Source: Nymphaea colorata | Lineage: Eukaryota; Streptophyta; Magnoliopsida; Nymphaeales; Nymphaeaceae | Reading direction: 5' to 3' | NCBI RefSeq assembly: GCF_008831285.2 | Contig: NC_045139.1 | Coordinates: 32,585,706-32,649,705 of the forward strand | Length of the DNA: 64,000 nucleotides | Shown: in pieces, positions 10,190 to 21,497 of the stretch | Position numbering within the stretch: position 1 is the stretch's first letter | Layout: every line of letters begins with the position of its first letter | The notes under the pieces: model-generated | Told to the model about the DNA's origin: nothing | The model's input: only the letters and a program-made list of their open reading frames with translations | Databases searched by the model: none | Position numbers and translations under genes: made by a program

Positions 10190-11281
10190 TCATAGGCTAG
10201 AGTTCCAAATTTTCCTAATGATCTTATAGAGGCCAATGTAACGAGGAGCCAATTTATTGTATCCCTTGGGTAGGCGAAACCCTGCACCGTGTGTAGGTCG
10301 GCGCAAGTATACCCAATTCCCTACCTCAAAGTGCTCACGATGTCTTCTGTTGTATTGGAGTACCATTCGGTTGCGAGCTGCTGCTAGGTGCTCCTTCAAG
10401 TCCTTAAGGACTGCATCTCGACACCTTAGGCTTCTTGTTCCTTGGCCGGTTGATAGCGTCGGGAGGGGGCTTGCCATAGACAGCTTCAAATGGGGTGGTT
10501 TTTGTAGAGGAACGCCAGCCGGTATTATAAGAAAATTCTGCCCAGGCTAAATGATCTACCCATAGTCGGGGTCGCTGCCCTCCAAGCTTCAAGACAACGG
10601 TTTACCACCTCTGTTTGTCCATCCGTCTTGTGGGTGATAGGTGGGTGATAGGCTGCAGTGTTGTGCCCTACATGCAAAAATATTCTTTCCAAAAGTTGCT
10701 GAGGAAGGGGTCTTGTCGTTGGTTATTGTTCGTGGCATTCCATGACATTTCCCCACATTTTCGTGGAAGGCAAAGGCCACAGTCTTGGTATAAGGATGAT
10801 AAGGATGAGACAGGCCCACAAAATGGGTGTATTTTGAGAGGCAGTCTACCACAACCATTATGACAGATTTTCCTTTGGACAGGGGTAAGCCTTCTACGAA
10901 ATCATATGACGAAATCATATGAGCTCGGGTGTTGCGAGAGGCTCGGGTGTTGCGAGAGGCTGTAGCAGTCCCACTGGCTTCATCGTTTCGTATTTGTTCC
11001 TTTGGCTAGTAGAAGGTTTAGCGCATCCTTCTGTAGTTAGCTTCCACTCCTTCGTGCCCAGCAATTTTATCATTGTGGATTTTATCATTGTGGTAGTGCT
11101 CCAAGAGCCTTGGGGCAGAGAGGTTTCTAGTGGTATATAAATGCACCTGTGTGATACAAATAAGGTTCCCTCCATGCGTATCCTTATATCTTAAGAGGGT
11201 TAACTGTGCTCGAACTGAGGCAGCTTCCTGATGCTCTCGTAGGATCTGATCCCACAACTGAGTATTAGGATCTGATCCCAC
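10190..11281 (-). pseudogene. Integrase remnant: zinc finger, core and C-terminus
   Basis: Going down the minus strand, the segments show an HHCC-type zinc-binding region (LLEHYHNDKI, AGHEGVEANYRRMR near 11018-11110, then CQRNKYETMKPVGLLQPL read across frames). The catalytic core follows, with DFVEGLPLSKGKSVIMVVVD (first Asp), a TITNDK motif (second Asp) and a YHPQDGW region near 10620, where a frameshift separates the third acidic residue. After it come AWAEFSYNTGW and the GNWVYLRRP C-terminal strand. This is an organised but broken Ty3/gypsy integrase. Confidence 0.8.
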
Positions 11282-11492
11282 AACTGAGTATGTACTTGAG
11301 ACAAGGTTCGCAGGCTGGGCATCGGTGTTGTATTAATCTGGAGACGCTGTCAGCTGCAGCGCATCGGTGTTGTATTAATCTGGAGACGCTGTCAGCTGCA
11401 GCGTTTTCCTTTCCCTTACGGAAGTGTACCTCAAAATCGAAGCCTATTAACTTGAGAAACCATTTCTACAAGTGCCGGTGTCAGTGCTGGTG

Positions 11493-11714
11493 TCAGTGCT
11501 GGTTGTTGCAGGCAGTATTTGAGACTATACTAAGACTTTGATGATCTGTTAGCACCACAAATCGCTGTCCTAGGAGGTAATGTTTCCACTTGATGACTGC
11601 GAAGACGATGGCAATCAATTCCCTTTCATATGCTGACCTGCTGCTGAAGGTGACGCCCATGGCCTTAATGAAATAGGCTATGGGGTGGTTGTTTTGGCTG
11701 AGGACAGCACGCAC
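11493..11714 (-). pseudogene. RNase H fragment
   Basis: One minus-strand frame reads VLSQNNHPIAYFIKAMG, SSRSAYERELIAIVFAV, a KWKHYLLGQRFVVLTDHQSL segment, then stops. This is the RNase H-like RT_RNaseH domain of plant gypsy pol, with the conserved ELxAIVxAxxxWxxYLxG and TDHxSL motifs. The copy in the left arm is shorter and frameshifted. Confidence 0.8.
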
Positions 11715-11812
11715 CTAGGTTTGATGCGTCTGACTCCACCGTGAAGGGTTGTTAGAAATTGGGTAATTGTAAGACAACCAGCTTCAACCTTTGGAAGGCT
11801 TGGTTTGCCTTC

Positions 11813-12259
11813 TCAGTCCACACGAACAGCTAGTGTGCCGTAGCCATGGACAAACTTAGGGAAAAAACCTGTGAGTCCCAAGAAGGCGTGGTAGGGTGTT
11901 CCCCATTCTTTGACTGGCTCCGACCTTTTCTTCTTCCATGCTAACCTTGCCCTGATCACGTGGGCCCAGATCTCCCTCTTACGGAATGAGCACTTTGAAG
12001 GCTTCGAGATGATTTTGTTGTAGAATGTTAAGCACAACTCGTAGGTGCTGTCAAATTTAGAGAAGAGGAGTGCTCCCTGCAGCTCCACCATAGGAATGGG
12101 GTTGGCAACGCGGTACTGGCGACACAAAAAGGGCTCTTGGCTGAATAACCCCTGTTCCATCCTTCTGTGATCGACTATAGCGGTAAGCCACCTGGACTTA
12201 ACGGGTCCTTTTCCCTGTCCTTTTCCCTGTTGCAGTTCTATGCGGTGAGTTGTTGCCAA
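11813..12259 (-). pseudogene. Reverse transcriptase fragment without its catalytic core
   Basis: The open segment contains RYRVANPIPMVELQGALLFS and KFDSTYEL, which are the early palm (IPxxxELLDEL...FSKLDL in intact elements). It then jumps to KCSFRKREIWAHVI and to LTGFFPKFVHGYGTLA, which belong after the active site. The YxDD box and surrounding palm are therefore deleted. The reading frame is long only because the deletion keeps phase. Confidence 0.75.
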
Positions 12260-12429
12260 GGGAGCAATCTAGTGGGCGGCAAGAAAACCTGCTGAAACTC
12301 CTGTAGAAGATCATCGAGGGCAGGGATTCAGGGATTTTGTCCCCTGCACTCGGGATTCACTACTCTCTTGTTTGGACAGAAGGTAGCAGCTGGTCCTTTG
12401 AGGAGACGCATGGCAGACTTTTCTTCTGG

Positions 12430-12634
12430 GAACTGCCCCTAGTGTTAATTTCTCACATACCCTGGCCCATGGAATTTCATCTTCATGCCAACAAAATCCC
12501 AGACTACTTCCTACTTCCCCAAGGTCGCGCAATGGGCTCCAGCCATAGCGAGTGGACATGGAAGCTATGGCCCTGTATTTCAAGTACTGCTTCCTGGTGG
12601 CATTTACCCCTGCATTTGAGGGTACTGGCAGCAT
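12430..12634 (-). pseudogene. Protease fragment, right arm
   Basis: The minus-strand segment includes KQYLKYRAIASMSTRYG and SPLRDLGEVGSSLGFCWHED, which correspond frame by frame to the better preserved retropepsin C-terminus of the left arm (1649-1873). Frame changes are frequent. It lies upstream of the RT fragment on the minus strand, as expected for pol. Confidence 0.55.
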
Positions 12635-13536
12635 TTACCCCTGCATTGCACCGCAGGCAGATTTTTCGTAAATGAAGTTTTGCGTTGATCCGGTGTCAAA
12701 CACTGACCCTTCAGTCGCCCTTCAATCTTCATCCCCTATGAGCGCATGCAGTGAAATCTCTGGTGGTGTCTCCTATGCCAGGCAGGGCACAGCCCTGAAA
12801 TCCCTGGTGGTGTCTCCTATGCCAGGCAGGGCACAGCCCTGGCCCCTGGCGCAACTAGATGTTGTGATCACTTGAAGTGCTTCATCCTCTGACCATGTTA
12901 ACTAACATTCTTGGTAGTTGACCATAGATCCCTTCTGCTTGATTGTGGACAGTTCGACATTGAATTGCCAAAGGTCCAAAATAGGATTTCATGGCATCGA
13001 CTAGCCCATAGCCCATCCCATCTTGGTTTGCATTGCTGCATCACCAGTACCACCTGATAACAGATCCGTCAAAGTGGATGGCGGTGTGGCCCACCCTCTG
13101 CTCACCGGTGATTCCATGGCACTCAAACAACTCACCGGTGATTCCATGGCACTCAAACAACTGCTCGGCCTAGAAGTTCCAACTCAGGGGTGGAGCCTCT
13201 AGAATCATGGGAAGTCCATTCTAGGCTGCTTCCAGCGCCGGTTCCTCTGTTTCCACCGTCGAACTCAGAATCGGGCGATGTCGTCAGAATCGGGCACATC
13301 GCCTGAGGGAGGTGGGGGTCAAGGATGAGGGGACTCACCGTGTTCGGTAGTAGGCGACCCCAATCCACAACTCATCATCATCACTAAGGCGCCCATGCCA
13401 TATGCTATCAACCGTATCAATAGAAGCATCTTAACCTCCTAACCAAGTCAAGTCAAAATAAACATCAAATACAAATTACTTGCGACTCATATGCTTCTAC
13501 ATTAGTCCCTACCAAGACTACCAAAAAACTTCACGA

Positions 13537-13537
13537 T

Positions 13538-13602
<65 letters not shown>
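13537..13602. repeat. (CT)n followed by (TA)n microsatellite
   Basis: A short CT run (13537-13550) passes into about 25 uninterrupted TA dinucleotides. It sits between the gag remnant and the terminal block of the right arm and has no counterpart in the left arm. Confidence 0.95.
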
Positions 13603-13607
<5 letters not shown>

Positions 13608-14827
13608 ATGCACATACAACACATCCAACATATCAATTTGACATTTATTCAGAAGGCTTTGGCTCAAAATGCAGTCATGGAGTTATTTTCAGAGTAACTT
13701 TCTTTTACTCCTGCCATTCTGCCACGAAAGGTGGAAGTGGTACTCTTCTCTTTTCAGGTAAAGTAGGCGACCACACAGGTAAAGTAGGCGACCACAGGAG
13801 AGCTCAAATAAATGCAATGGATTTGTAATAGAAAGTGGAAACAACAGAATGAGAATTTTACATTAGCAGCAATAACTTGGTTAAGGAACACTTTGTGTGC
13901 AGAAGACTTTGTGTGCGGAAGACATGAGCAGGATCCATGAGATATAAGCACTTATGCTTTAAGAATGGTGCTACCACACTCCACTGACTTGAAAATTTTA
14001 TGTCAGGTATGCTAGTAGAAATACATGGTGTTGACACTAGATCATGAACGACATCCTTGGACATTGACACTTTCAACTTATTGCAGCAAAAATTTATAAT
14101 ACAGAACTTCCTCAGTGTCATGGGATTCTTCCACACTCCTCATATCGAGGATCTTTCCAGTTTTACTTCCCGTAGAAAACAAAAATTTCAAATTTCAACC
14201 TTCTCCTTAAAAGAATACTACAGATAAAACTCTCCTTAAAAAGAATACTAATGATAACACGATGAACAAATATTTGGGCTAAAAACTTTTGGAAAATGAC
14301 ATCAAATGATACGATGGAGTCTCTCATTTCCCATGAGTGACCCATGTAATGGGTTATGGTGGGATGTAAAAGAGTAGGCTAAGGTCCTCTACAAAAAAGG
14401 AAAAACCTAAAGGCTGCAAGTCCTTGGTACATATGGGGTTGAATAAGGTTCCCCAGATAGAGATAGTTGGAACGAAAAGTTTCTTTTTCCCAAAAGTAAG
14501 CTTAGGAGTAGTCGGCCTAATCAGGAAATTTGCAAAATCATTTGACAAAAAAAAAAAAATAACAGCAAGGAAAGTAACACATACTTCAAGAGAGTAACTG
14601 CAAGTTTGGAAAGAATGCTAAAGAATAGACCACAAAAATAAAAAGTGAGCACCAAGCACGAGTTGCAAGATTGCTCAAAATATCTTCACCCCTAAAAAAT
14701 TTCCTTATTATTCCCAAATACATGCTGTAAGGAGAGAGGGAGACATGGTGAGCACCTGCAGCTAAAATTGAGAGGGAGAGGGAGAGGCGGGGGTGTGGAT
14801 TGATGTAGGTAAGGGGAAAGCCAAACA

Positions 14828-14932
14828 CCCAAATGCCAAAATCAAACACATGACCAAATTAGCTGTTCAGATTGGAAAAAAAAACGCATGTGAGACTCCC
14901 AATCAACGCCCAAATCCCAAAATCAAACACAT
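14828..14932. repeat. 81-bp-spaced direct repeat at the end of the right arm
   Basis: CCCAAATGCCAAAATC at 14828 and CCCAAATCCCAAAATC at 14909 both continue into AAACACAT and are 81 bp apart. The inverted repeat reaches at least 14869, between the two copies, where the window edge cuts the partner arm. Confidence 0.6.
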
Positions 14933-17900
14933 AAATAAAAAATCTCAAACCAAATGGCCCAACAAAAACGAACAAACTCAAATCCCAGTCATTGCCTGGC
15001 TGAAAGACACCTTTTGCAGCCTGCATTAGTTTCATGCAAATCAACTTGGATTACAACTTTGTTGCCAACTCTAATAAAAACTTGAATTAGACAAAGCGAT
15101 CAAACTCCCATCCAATGGAGATAAGTACAGAATTGGTATTTCAAAACCACTGAACATCCACAAGAACACTGATGAGTTGTGCTTTAAACTTTGATATCAT
15201 CAGAAGACACTCAAAATGTAAACAGAAAAAAATACTAATAATAAAAGAATAAAAGATAACGACTCTTACAAACCCTTGAAGGATATGCTGGGTCATCAAC
15301 CGGTCGTACCTGCGGAAAGAGACGATGGACCCAACCATTGATTGGACCAAAGCCATGCGAATATGCGATCGATCAAGATACCCACATCCACTTTGACTCA
15401 ATTGCGATCGATCAAGATACCCACATCCACTTTGACTCAATTGGAACGTACCAATTCCTAGTCCCCTTTCTATCCTCTGGCTCCAACCATTTTGCCTACA
15501 TGAGTCTACGTGGATCGTTTCAGAACCAACCAAGGTTTTTGGATGGGTGTCGCTCGCTCCAACCGAGCCTGGGAACTTCACTGAACTCACTATAGATCTC
15601 ACGAGTCTCACCACATGTCAGACTCACAGTTTCCACATCCATGTCGCATCTTTTCCATGAAAAGTTTTTGTCAATGAAACTTTTTCTGATGCATAGTGAC
15701 TTACCTCTTATACATTTACAATCTAGTTCTGTGATTGTAGAAAGGCCACTCTCCGGGTGAGATTTGAATCAAGATGATAAGTCCGAATGTATGGGTCCAG
15801 CAACATGCATGTGAGCCAGCGATTCCCACATTTAAACAACAAAATCAGCCTTACTCGTTCTCAAATATTTTGTACATTTCATAAAAAGTAGTGCACATGT
15901 AGAACTTCCATCTTATCTACCATAACATTAAACACTCCGGATGATTCTAACGTAATCACAAAAAATAATTCTTGAACTATGATTGCATTGAAGGACTAGC
16001 CTGTCTCAGATCTTCAATTTGTGCTCCAACTCCACAATACTCTTCAATTTGTGCTCCAACTCCACAACACTCTGGATGCATCTGGCCTTTAATTTCTCCA
16101 AAAGCACCTACTCCTACCATCAACAACTTGAAACAAAATGAGAACAAAGCAAGCACTAACCTAGAGGAGTAAGAACCTAACTCTAAGCTAGACCTAGTAA
16201 ATATTTTAGTTTACCTTCTAACAACATACTTAAAACAGAAAAAAACCAAAATAAACCTACTCTCTAAACTAAACTAGACTAAGGGTAGATGGCAACTGAG
16301 TGTAAACAGACTTAGATGATGAACAAAGAAGCCTAAATGACTTTAACTTAAAGTTGTCCCACACACACATTAGCTGAACTCCAATCATACTTAAAATCAG
16401 AACTCAATTTTGGTAATTTTGAAACTTGATTTGGAAGAAGACGTTGAGATTCTGCTGCAAGCAATCTATTCACATAAACTATGCAATCACCAGGTCAAAT
16501 CAGATTCCTTGCAAAAAAAATTAAACCCAGTTAACTATGATTTCTTTCAGTTCTTAAAACACTATTACACTAGATATGCCGTTGAAAAGCAGGTTGAAGA
16601 CACCCAGTTAAAGATGGAATAATGGTTCAGGTTAGGCATGTCTTTCTTAAAATAGAGGAGATGATGGAGCATCACAAGAGGTTTTGTGTATTCAATTAAT
16701 GTACTAGTAGCTTGGTAATGGAAGGGCCAACATTTTTTCAAGACCAAAGGGGGATTGGGTTAGTTTCTCTTACACCCGAAAGACCAAAAAATATAACAAG
16801 AGATGTCAAGCCTTTAGTTTGAAATAGTTCATAAATCATCCATTAACTCATAAGCTTGAGTGCTCGTGTTGTGCAAATAATATGAGCATCATTTTTACTC
16901 ACAGTACCATACAAGCATCAGGATCCATTTCACATCAATGTTGTTGAATCTCTAGAAGGGATCTCCCTCAATTTCCAAAATATGAACATAAAGGAATGGT
17001 CTTCAGCATCTTAGGAAATCAAAAAGAGGAGTAGAATTGACACCAAAATCGCACATCTGCAAAAGATTGTCGCATTCAATTTCTGCAAGTTCAGCCATCA
17101 TGCCTTTCATTTCTTGACAGATACCTTTTGCTTTTTCATTTCTTTTCTTTTTTTTTTCTTTTTTTTTCTTTCATTCTTTTGCATTTGGTTTGCCTTTTGA
17201 TTTTATTTTTCAGGCTGACCTTCACCTTTGAGGGAATACCTCACCACCCCAAAGGCTACTACGAAGCTCCACCACTTTGGTGGTTATATGTAGTTTTGTG
17301 ACGTATCCAACCCGCTTCACCTTGCAGGCTTTCAACGATCCAAAAGTTCATAAGTCGTTATCTTCTCGGCATAGACATAAATCAGCTATATGCCTACCCG
17401 GTACTCTTGATTACCGACCTAGAGGAACAACTACACAAGCCCCGAGCCCATCCCTCAACTCTCATTTTGCTACCTGTCAAGATTTTACAAAGCATCACGA
17501 CTTCTCTCGTAGAGTATTCTCCTGCTAAATCCTTGCAAATGCTTAATTAGCGGAGTCAATAGCATTTCCTATTCTCGACTTTCTCAGCTTCATAGGATTT
17601 TTCCTCATTGTTCATACTCAGGATTTTTCGAGTTTTCCTCTTCCATTGATTGACAACAAAAATTTGAAATTTTCTCCTATTACTCGAGGATGTACTAAAA
17701 ATAAAATGAAGGCATATCATTGTGTGAAAAAATACTTCTAAAACATTTTTAAGCAAGATAGAAAAGTTCTGTTTTAGAAATGATCTTGACATCAAATGGA
17801 ATATCTCTTTCGAGGTAGAAACACTTTTCGCTCTAAAGAGAAGGGTGCTTGCAAAACTAGATGGGTTGACTAGGTAAAAAATGAACTACATCAATTCTCT

Positions 17901-18176
17901 TATGGGCAGTGATGAAAGGTGACAGATAACATGCTAGATCAGATAAGGAGTTTCAGATCCAAACGAACAGCGATTTAAATGCAGATGCCTGAGCCTGAAC
18001 TAAATTTGATAACCAATCTATCAAATCTGAATATGATCCCAAGTACATTTGATGCTCTAACTAAGGCTTTCCATTGAACAAAAACGTGCTCCCATAAATG
18101 ATATCTAATTTTGACAAAGAATTCCGTTGGTCAAATATTATGATGTGTGAGAACAAATTAAATACAGTCAACGGTA
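14870..18176. other. Non-coding stretch with short tandem duplications
   Basis: I see no supportable gene. A minus-strand open frame at 15141-15614 is kept open through an exact 39 bp tandem duplication (15364-15402 and 15403-15441). Another exact 30 bp duplication lies at 16011-16070. T- and CT-rich tracts occur at 17140-17215. The block at 17220-17530 has an LTR-like character but no defined ends. Confidence 0.5.
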
Positions 18177-19247
18177 TCAAGCAATGAGAACAGAATCAGA
18201 TGCCAAACATGCTTTGACAATTACATGTTTGGCTCTTCCGAAAGACCTATTGTGATACCTCGAGAGGCAACCATTGAAATATTGGGAAACGGCTTCCCAA
18301 GAGTTGATATGTATTGCTGTCCTCCTAGTAATACAACTGGATGAACCTGCACAAGCCACAAATGTCAAAAGATTAATGTGACACAAAGGAAGCATGACAA
18401 TGACAATACCATCCAGATAAATAAAATAATACTGAAATTACAAAATCTAAGTAAACCAATCACAAGTAGCAGTCAAAAATATAAAGCACACATACATGGG
18501 CATTTTGAGGAGCACAAAATACAAGTGATCAACAAGGAGAAAAAAGAATTAATGGGTAAGCCTAAAATTGAACCGACAGATTCCAACCTACTCTTTGTCC
18601 TACTTGATTCAACACCAAAAGAGAGACACAAACTAGGACACACACAAAATACTAAAAGCACCGGTTCGAATGGGTATCATCCTGAAAAAATTAGATATGA
18701 GACAGTTTGGCATGTTGAAGGCCGTTCCCAAACATGGATGCAACAAAAGCAACAACCAAACTACCGGTGTTTTAGGGTGGGGAAATATGAGACATGATAA
18801 TTTAAAAAACAACCAAGGTTTCCCATTGCATGTTCTAGAATGCATTGGCCGTATTGATACAACAGAAGAAAAAGGGGGCAAGGTGAGAGACAATAAACAC
18901 CACAACTAAGAAAGAGGCCAAAACGAGGAGTTCTGCTTTCCTCATTCAACAACGGGACAAAATAAAGAATGAAACGAAAGAGAATTAACTGAACAAAATG
19001 CAAAAGTATTAACCAAGAATATTAGCTAAAAGAAGAAGAACATCAGACTGAGATAGCAGGAATAAGAGACGGAGAGAAAGCATGAGAGAGAGAGAGAGAG
19101 AGAGAGCGCACCTAGCAGCTGGGGTTTTGCTACTGCAGAAAAGTGCTCTAGGGGAGGAGGGGGAGGAGACATGCTGCTGCACTGTGGTGGAGAGGAGGAG
19201 GGGAGCTGCTGCCGCATGGTGAAGAGGAGGATGATCCAGGGAACCAT
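18177..19247 (-). CDS. Candidate two-exon gene, small protein with transit-peptide-like start
   Basis: Unrecognised. A minus-strand ATG at 19247 opens an exon to 19112 (donor GTGCGC, just before a CT microsatellite), and an exon at 18346-18177 follows a TTGTGCAG acceptor. Phases match (1 then 2), giving a 101-residue product with a stop at 18177-18179. The N-terminus is hydrophobic and then Ser/Pro-rich (MRQQLPSSSPPQCSSM), and the second exon carries ITRRTAIHINSW and GRAKHVIVKACLASDS, a composition typical of plastid targeting regions. It could be the 5' end of a truncated gene whose later exons are gone, or a chance match. No domain is recognised. Confidence 0.3.
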
Positions 19248-20292
19248 TCACGAAACGTGCGAGCCTAACGGGCAGAAATTTTTGTGAGATGGATTGTTAC
19301 GGTAAGTGCTTTAATTAAGTAAGATACGCGGTTTTTTTTTGGACGGTGATGAAGTGTTACGGGGAAGGCCTTGTATATGTTTATGGAAACATGGATAAAT
19401 GTTTTAATTTATTTTCAATTTTATTTAAATGTTGCTTTGGATCTGAACTTTCTCTGAGATGAATTCTTCTTTTGCTTCGTGTGTTTAAGTTTTTGGCTTG
19501 TAATTGCTTTAGTTGCCATTAGCACATTCAATTTAGATTTGATCCAAATTATGAAGGAAACTCTGGAACCATTGAGAATCCGGTTCGTTTTAGACAGAAC
19601 TGGATGTGGGTCATGTGTTCATTGGATTTTCAGTTTGAGAGCTGATCTGACCATTCAAAAATTAGATTATATTGGGAAATCAGTAATCGGTCCAAATACA
19701 AGTTGCTTTTCCAGATCTGAAGAAGAAGCTAAGAATCGCTTGGGGTCAAAACAAAGACCTTCCTTTGACCTAGATCCATTTTGGTTGGCATTAATTTGGA
19801 TCCATAACCTAACCCGAGTCTCTATCTTAGATCCAATAAAGTGTTTTGGATCAGATTGTGGTCTATATCCAGACATTCAAACTCATACCCTCTTCCATCT
19901 AAACTGGATTTGTAGTTCTCGATCCAATCAAGTGTATCTTTCTAGATCCAAATAAAGAACCATGGGTCAAAAGTGAGTCGGAATCTGATTTTCTCGCGAC
20001 TCGGGTCCATTTGGTTTAAGATTGAACTTGGATTTGAATATGGGTTTTGGATTAGACCTTGAACTGAATTGATCCAATAAAGTAAAATGGATCGTGTTTG
20101 GGTCATCTAGGGCCCCAAAGTAACTTTAATTGGAGCTTACTGCAATAATCTCGCCTTTTCCAAATGAAATTTTAGTTAGGGAAACGTGTATAAAACATCA
20201 AACCATTAACTATATATTATGATTGTTATACATAAAGATTACTATTGCTGTTGCTACTAATAATTTGTTATACATCCCGCATGATTTGTTAT
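19248..20292. repeat. Region with a dispersed GATCCAA-type motif, no gene
   Basis: Between about 19790 and 20100 the motif GATCCAATAAAGT and close variants recur (19829, 19920, 20068), with related TGGATCA/GATCCAAAT words. A 158-codon open frame at 19479-19955 crosses them but shows no domain. Similar GGATCCAA wording recurs at 53998-54115, which points to a dispersed repeat and not a gene. Confidence 0.4.
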
Positions 20293-20303
20293 CTATTCTA
20301 ATA

Positions 20304-20306
<3 letters not shown>

Positions 20307-20352
<46 letters not shown>

Positions 20353-20438
20353 CACTATATATCTGTGCAAGAAATTTCCTAGGTCAATATATATACATGT
20401 AGATATATACTTGATCAATAATATATGTGTAGGTATAT

Positions 20439-20480
<42 letters not shown>
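20307..20480. repeat. (TA)n and (TA)n(GA)n microsatellites
   Basis: A run of TA dinucleotides spans about 20307-20350, and a second TA run (about 20437-20458) passes directly into GA repeats to about 20480. The long MYIYIY-type open frames here are a by-product. Confidence 0.95.
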
Positions 20481-20489
<9 letters not shown>

Positions 20490-20770
20490 AGGGGTGATAT
20501 GTCATTGTTACATGTATCATTTACGAGATAAGTGAGTTATTTCTCAGGTATAATATGGCAAAATTATATTTTTCAAGAAAATCTAAGGATTTTTTTTTTA
20601 AATAAAAAACTTAAAAATCCTAAAAATTAGGTAAAAAAAATAAATAAAAAATAATAATAAGACACTGGAAAATGATTAAATAAAATCATACACATGATAG
20701 GATGTGAATAAAAAATAGTACATTGAAAGTAAATAATAGCCATATGTAGGATTTACAAAATAATAAATCT

Positions 20771-21484
20771 TGTTGGTCCCCATTTTAAGCCCAATCTACT
20801 CATTCTCATGATAAGAAGGCTGAGTTAATGAGTTAATGCCATGGGTTAGGGTTGCGTATGGGAATATTACCTTGCACAGATCCGATCGTCGCCCTTTTCT
20901 TCTTTTATCATCATCCACGTTATAGTGTTCGTTGGTGAGGAAATGAACTAAACTAGCGTGCCAAAACCTCTTGTATCTGCTGCTGTGATAGGATCCTCCG
21001 TTTTGTTTTCATATTTTTTTTACTTACGGTTTGTGCATTATAGGATTGTTTTTTGAAACTTCGCTCTTTCCTTGTTTTTCTCCTCTTCAAATCATTGTTG
21101 TGTTGTCCACTGCTTTGCAGGATCTGTCTGTTGGATAGTGACCATTGAGCCCTATCCGGATATCTAGTAACTGCTTAATCTAAAACTGTTCCTAAAAAAT
21201 CTTCCAAGGAACCGCAGCTAGGGTTTGGGGAAAACTGAAGGGGCTGGACTATATATTCCTAGCAAGCTCTCTTGAACATCATCAATCTTGAGCAGCCCCT
21301 TCGAAGGAAACCCCTAAAACTAATGTCTGCTTCTTCCTCTTTCTCTTGCACTGGTTCTGTTTCTCTCCTTTACAGAGGTAACCGTTCGTGACTGCTGCAC
21401 TTGGTTGTGGAGAACACCTAACAAAGGAGACGACGTTCAACCTCCGAACGTGCAACTTCCACTGCTACAAGATTTGACCCAACA
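20771..21484 (+). mobile_element. Retrotransposon 5' LTR (714 bp)
   Basis: The block starts TGTTGGTCCC and ends GACCCAACA, giving near-perfect TGTTGG...CCAACA inverted termini. A primer-binding site follows one base later. A TATATATT box at 21251-21258 and the sequence after it fit an LTR promoter in the 3' half. No matching 3' LTR and no gag-pol frames were found downstream before the MSL1 gene, so only the 5' end of the element survives. The CCAACA end followed by TGGTATCAGAGC is most often seen in Ty1/copia elements; that assignment is inference. Confidence 0.8.
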
Positions 21485-21485
21485 G

Positions 21486-21497
21486 TGGTATCAGAGC
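21486..21497 (+). other. Primer-binding site for initiator Met-tRNA
   Basis: TGGTATCAGAGC is the standard plant retrotransposon primer-binding site complementary to the 3' end of initiator Met-tRNA. It begins one base after the LTR end, which fixes both the LTR boundary and the plus orientation of the remnant. Confidence 0.9.

Larger units (their letters stand above)
9360..14869 (-). mobile_element. Right arm of inverted repeat: decayed Ty3/gypsy element, minus orientation
   Basis: Read on the minus strand from 14869 downwards, this contains the terminal block, gag, protease, RT, RNase H, the integrase zinc finger, core and C-terminus, a polypurine tract, the LTR and a displaced pol piece, in the same order as the left arm. 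Every domain is interrupted. Exact duplications at 10923-10958, 11241-11291, 11319-11402, 12753-12840 and 13101-13160 add to the decay. A (TA)n tract at 13552-13602 and about 700 bp of flanking non-TE-like sequence separate the gag part from the terminal block at about 14354-14869, so this copy also carries an insertion relative to the left arm. Confidence 0.85.

Noticed and set aside
15141..15614. 157-codon open frame on the minus strand with a repeated QLSQSGCGYLDRS
   Set aside because: The internal repeat is a 39 bp tandem duplication in phase (39 is divisible by 3), of the same kind as others in non-coding DNA nearby; no domain is visible.
17220..17530. Possible organelle DNA insertion or LTR
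   Set aside because: The composition is suggestive, but I can recognise no plastid or mitochondrial gene and no paired ends.
19479..19955. 158-codon open frame on the plus strand
   Set aside because: No recognisable domain, no splice partners, and it runs through the repeated GATCCAA wording; it is open by chance.
20293..20520. Open frames rich in Tyr-Ile on both strands
   Set aside because: They are translations of the (TA)n and (GA)n microsatellites.
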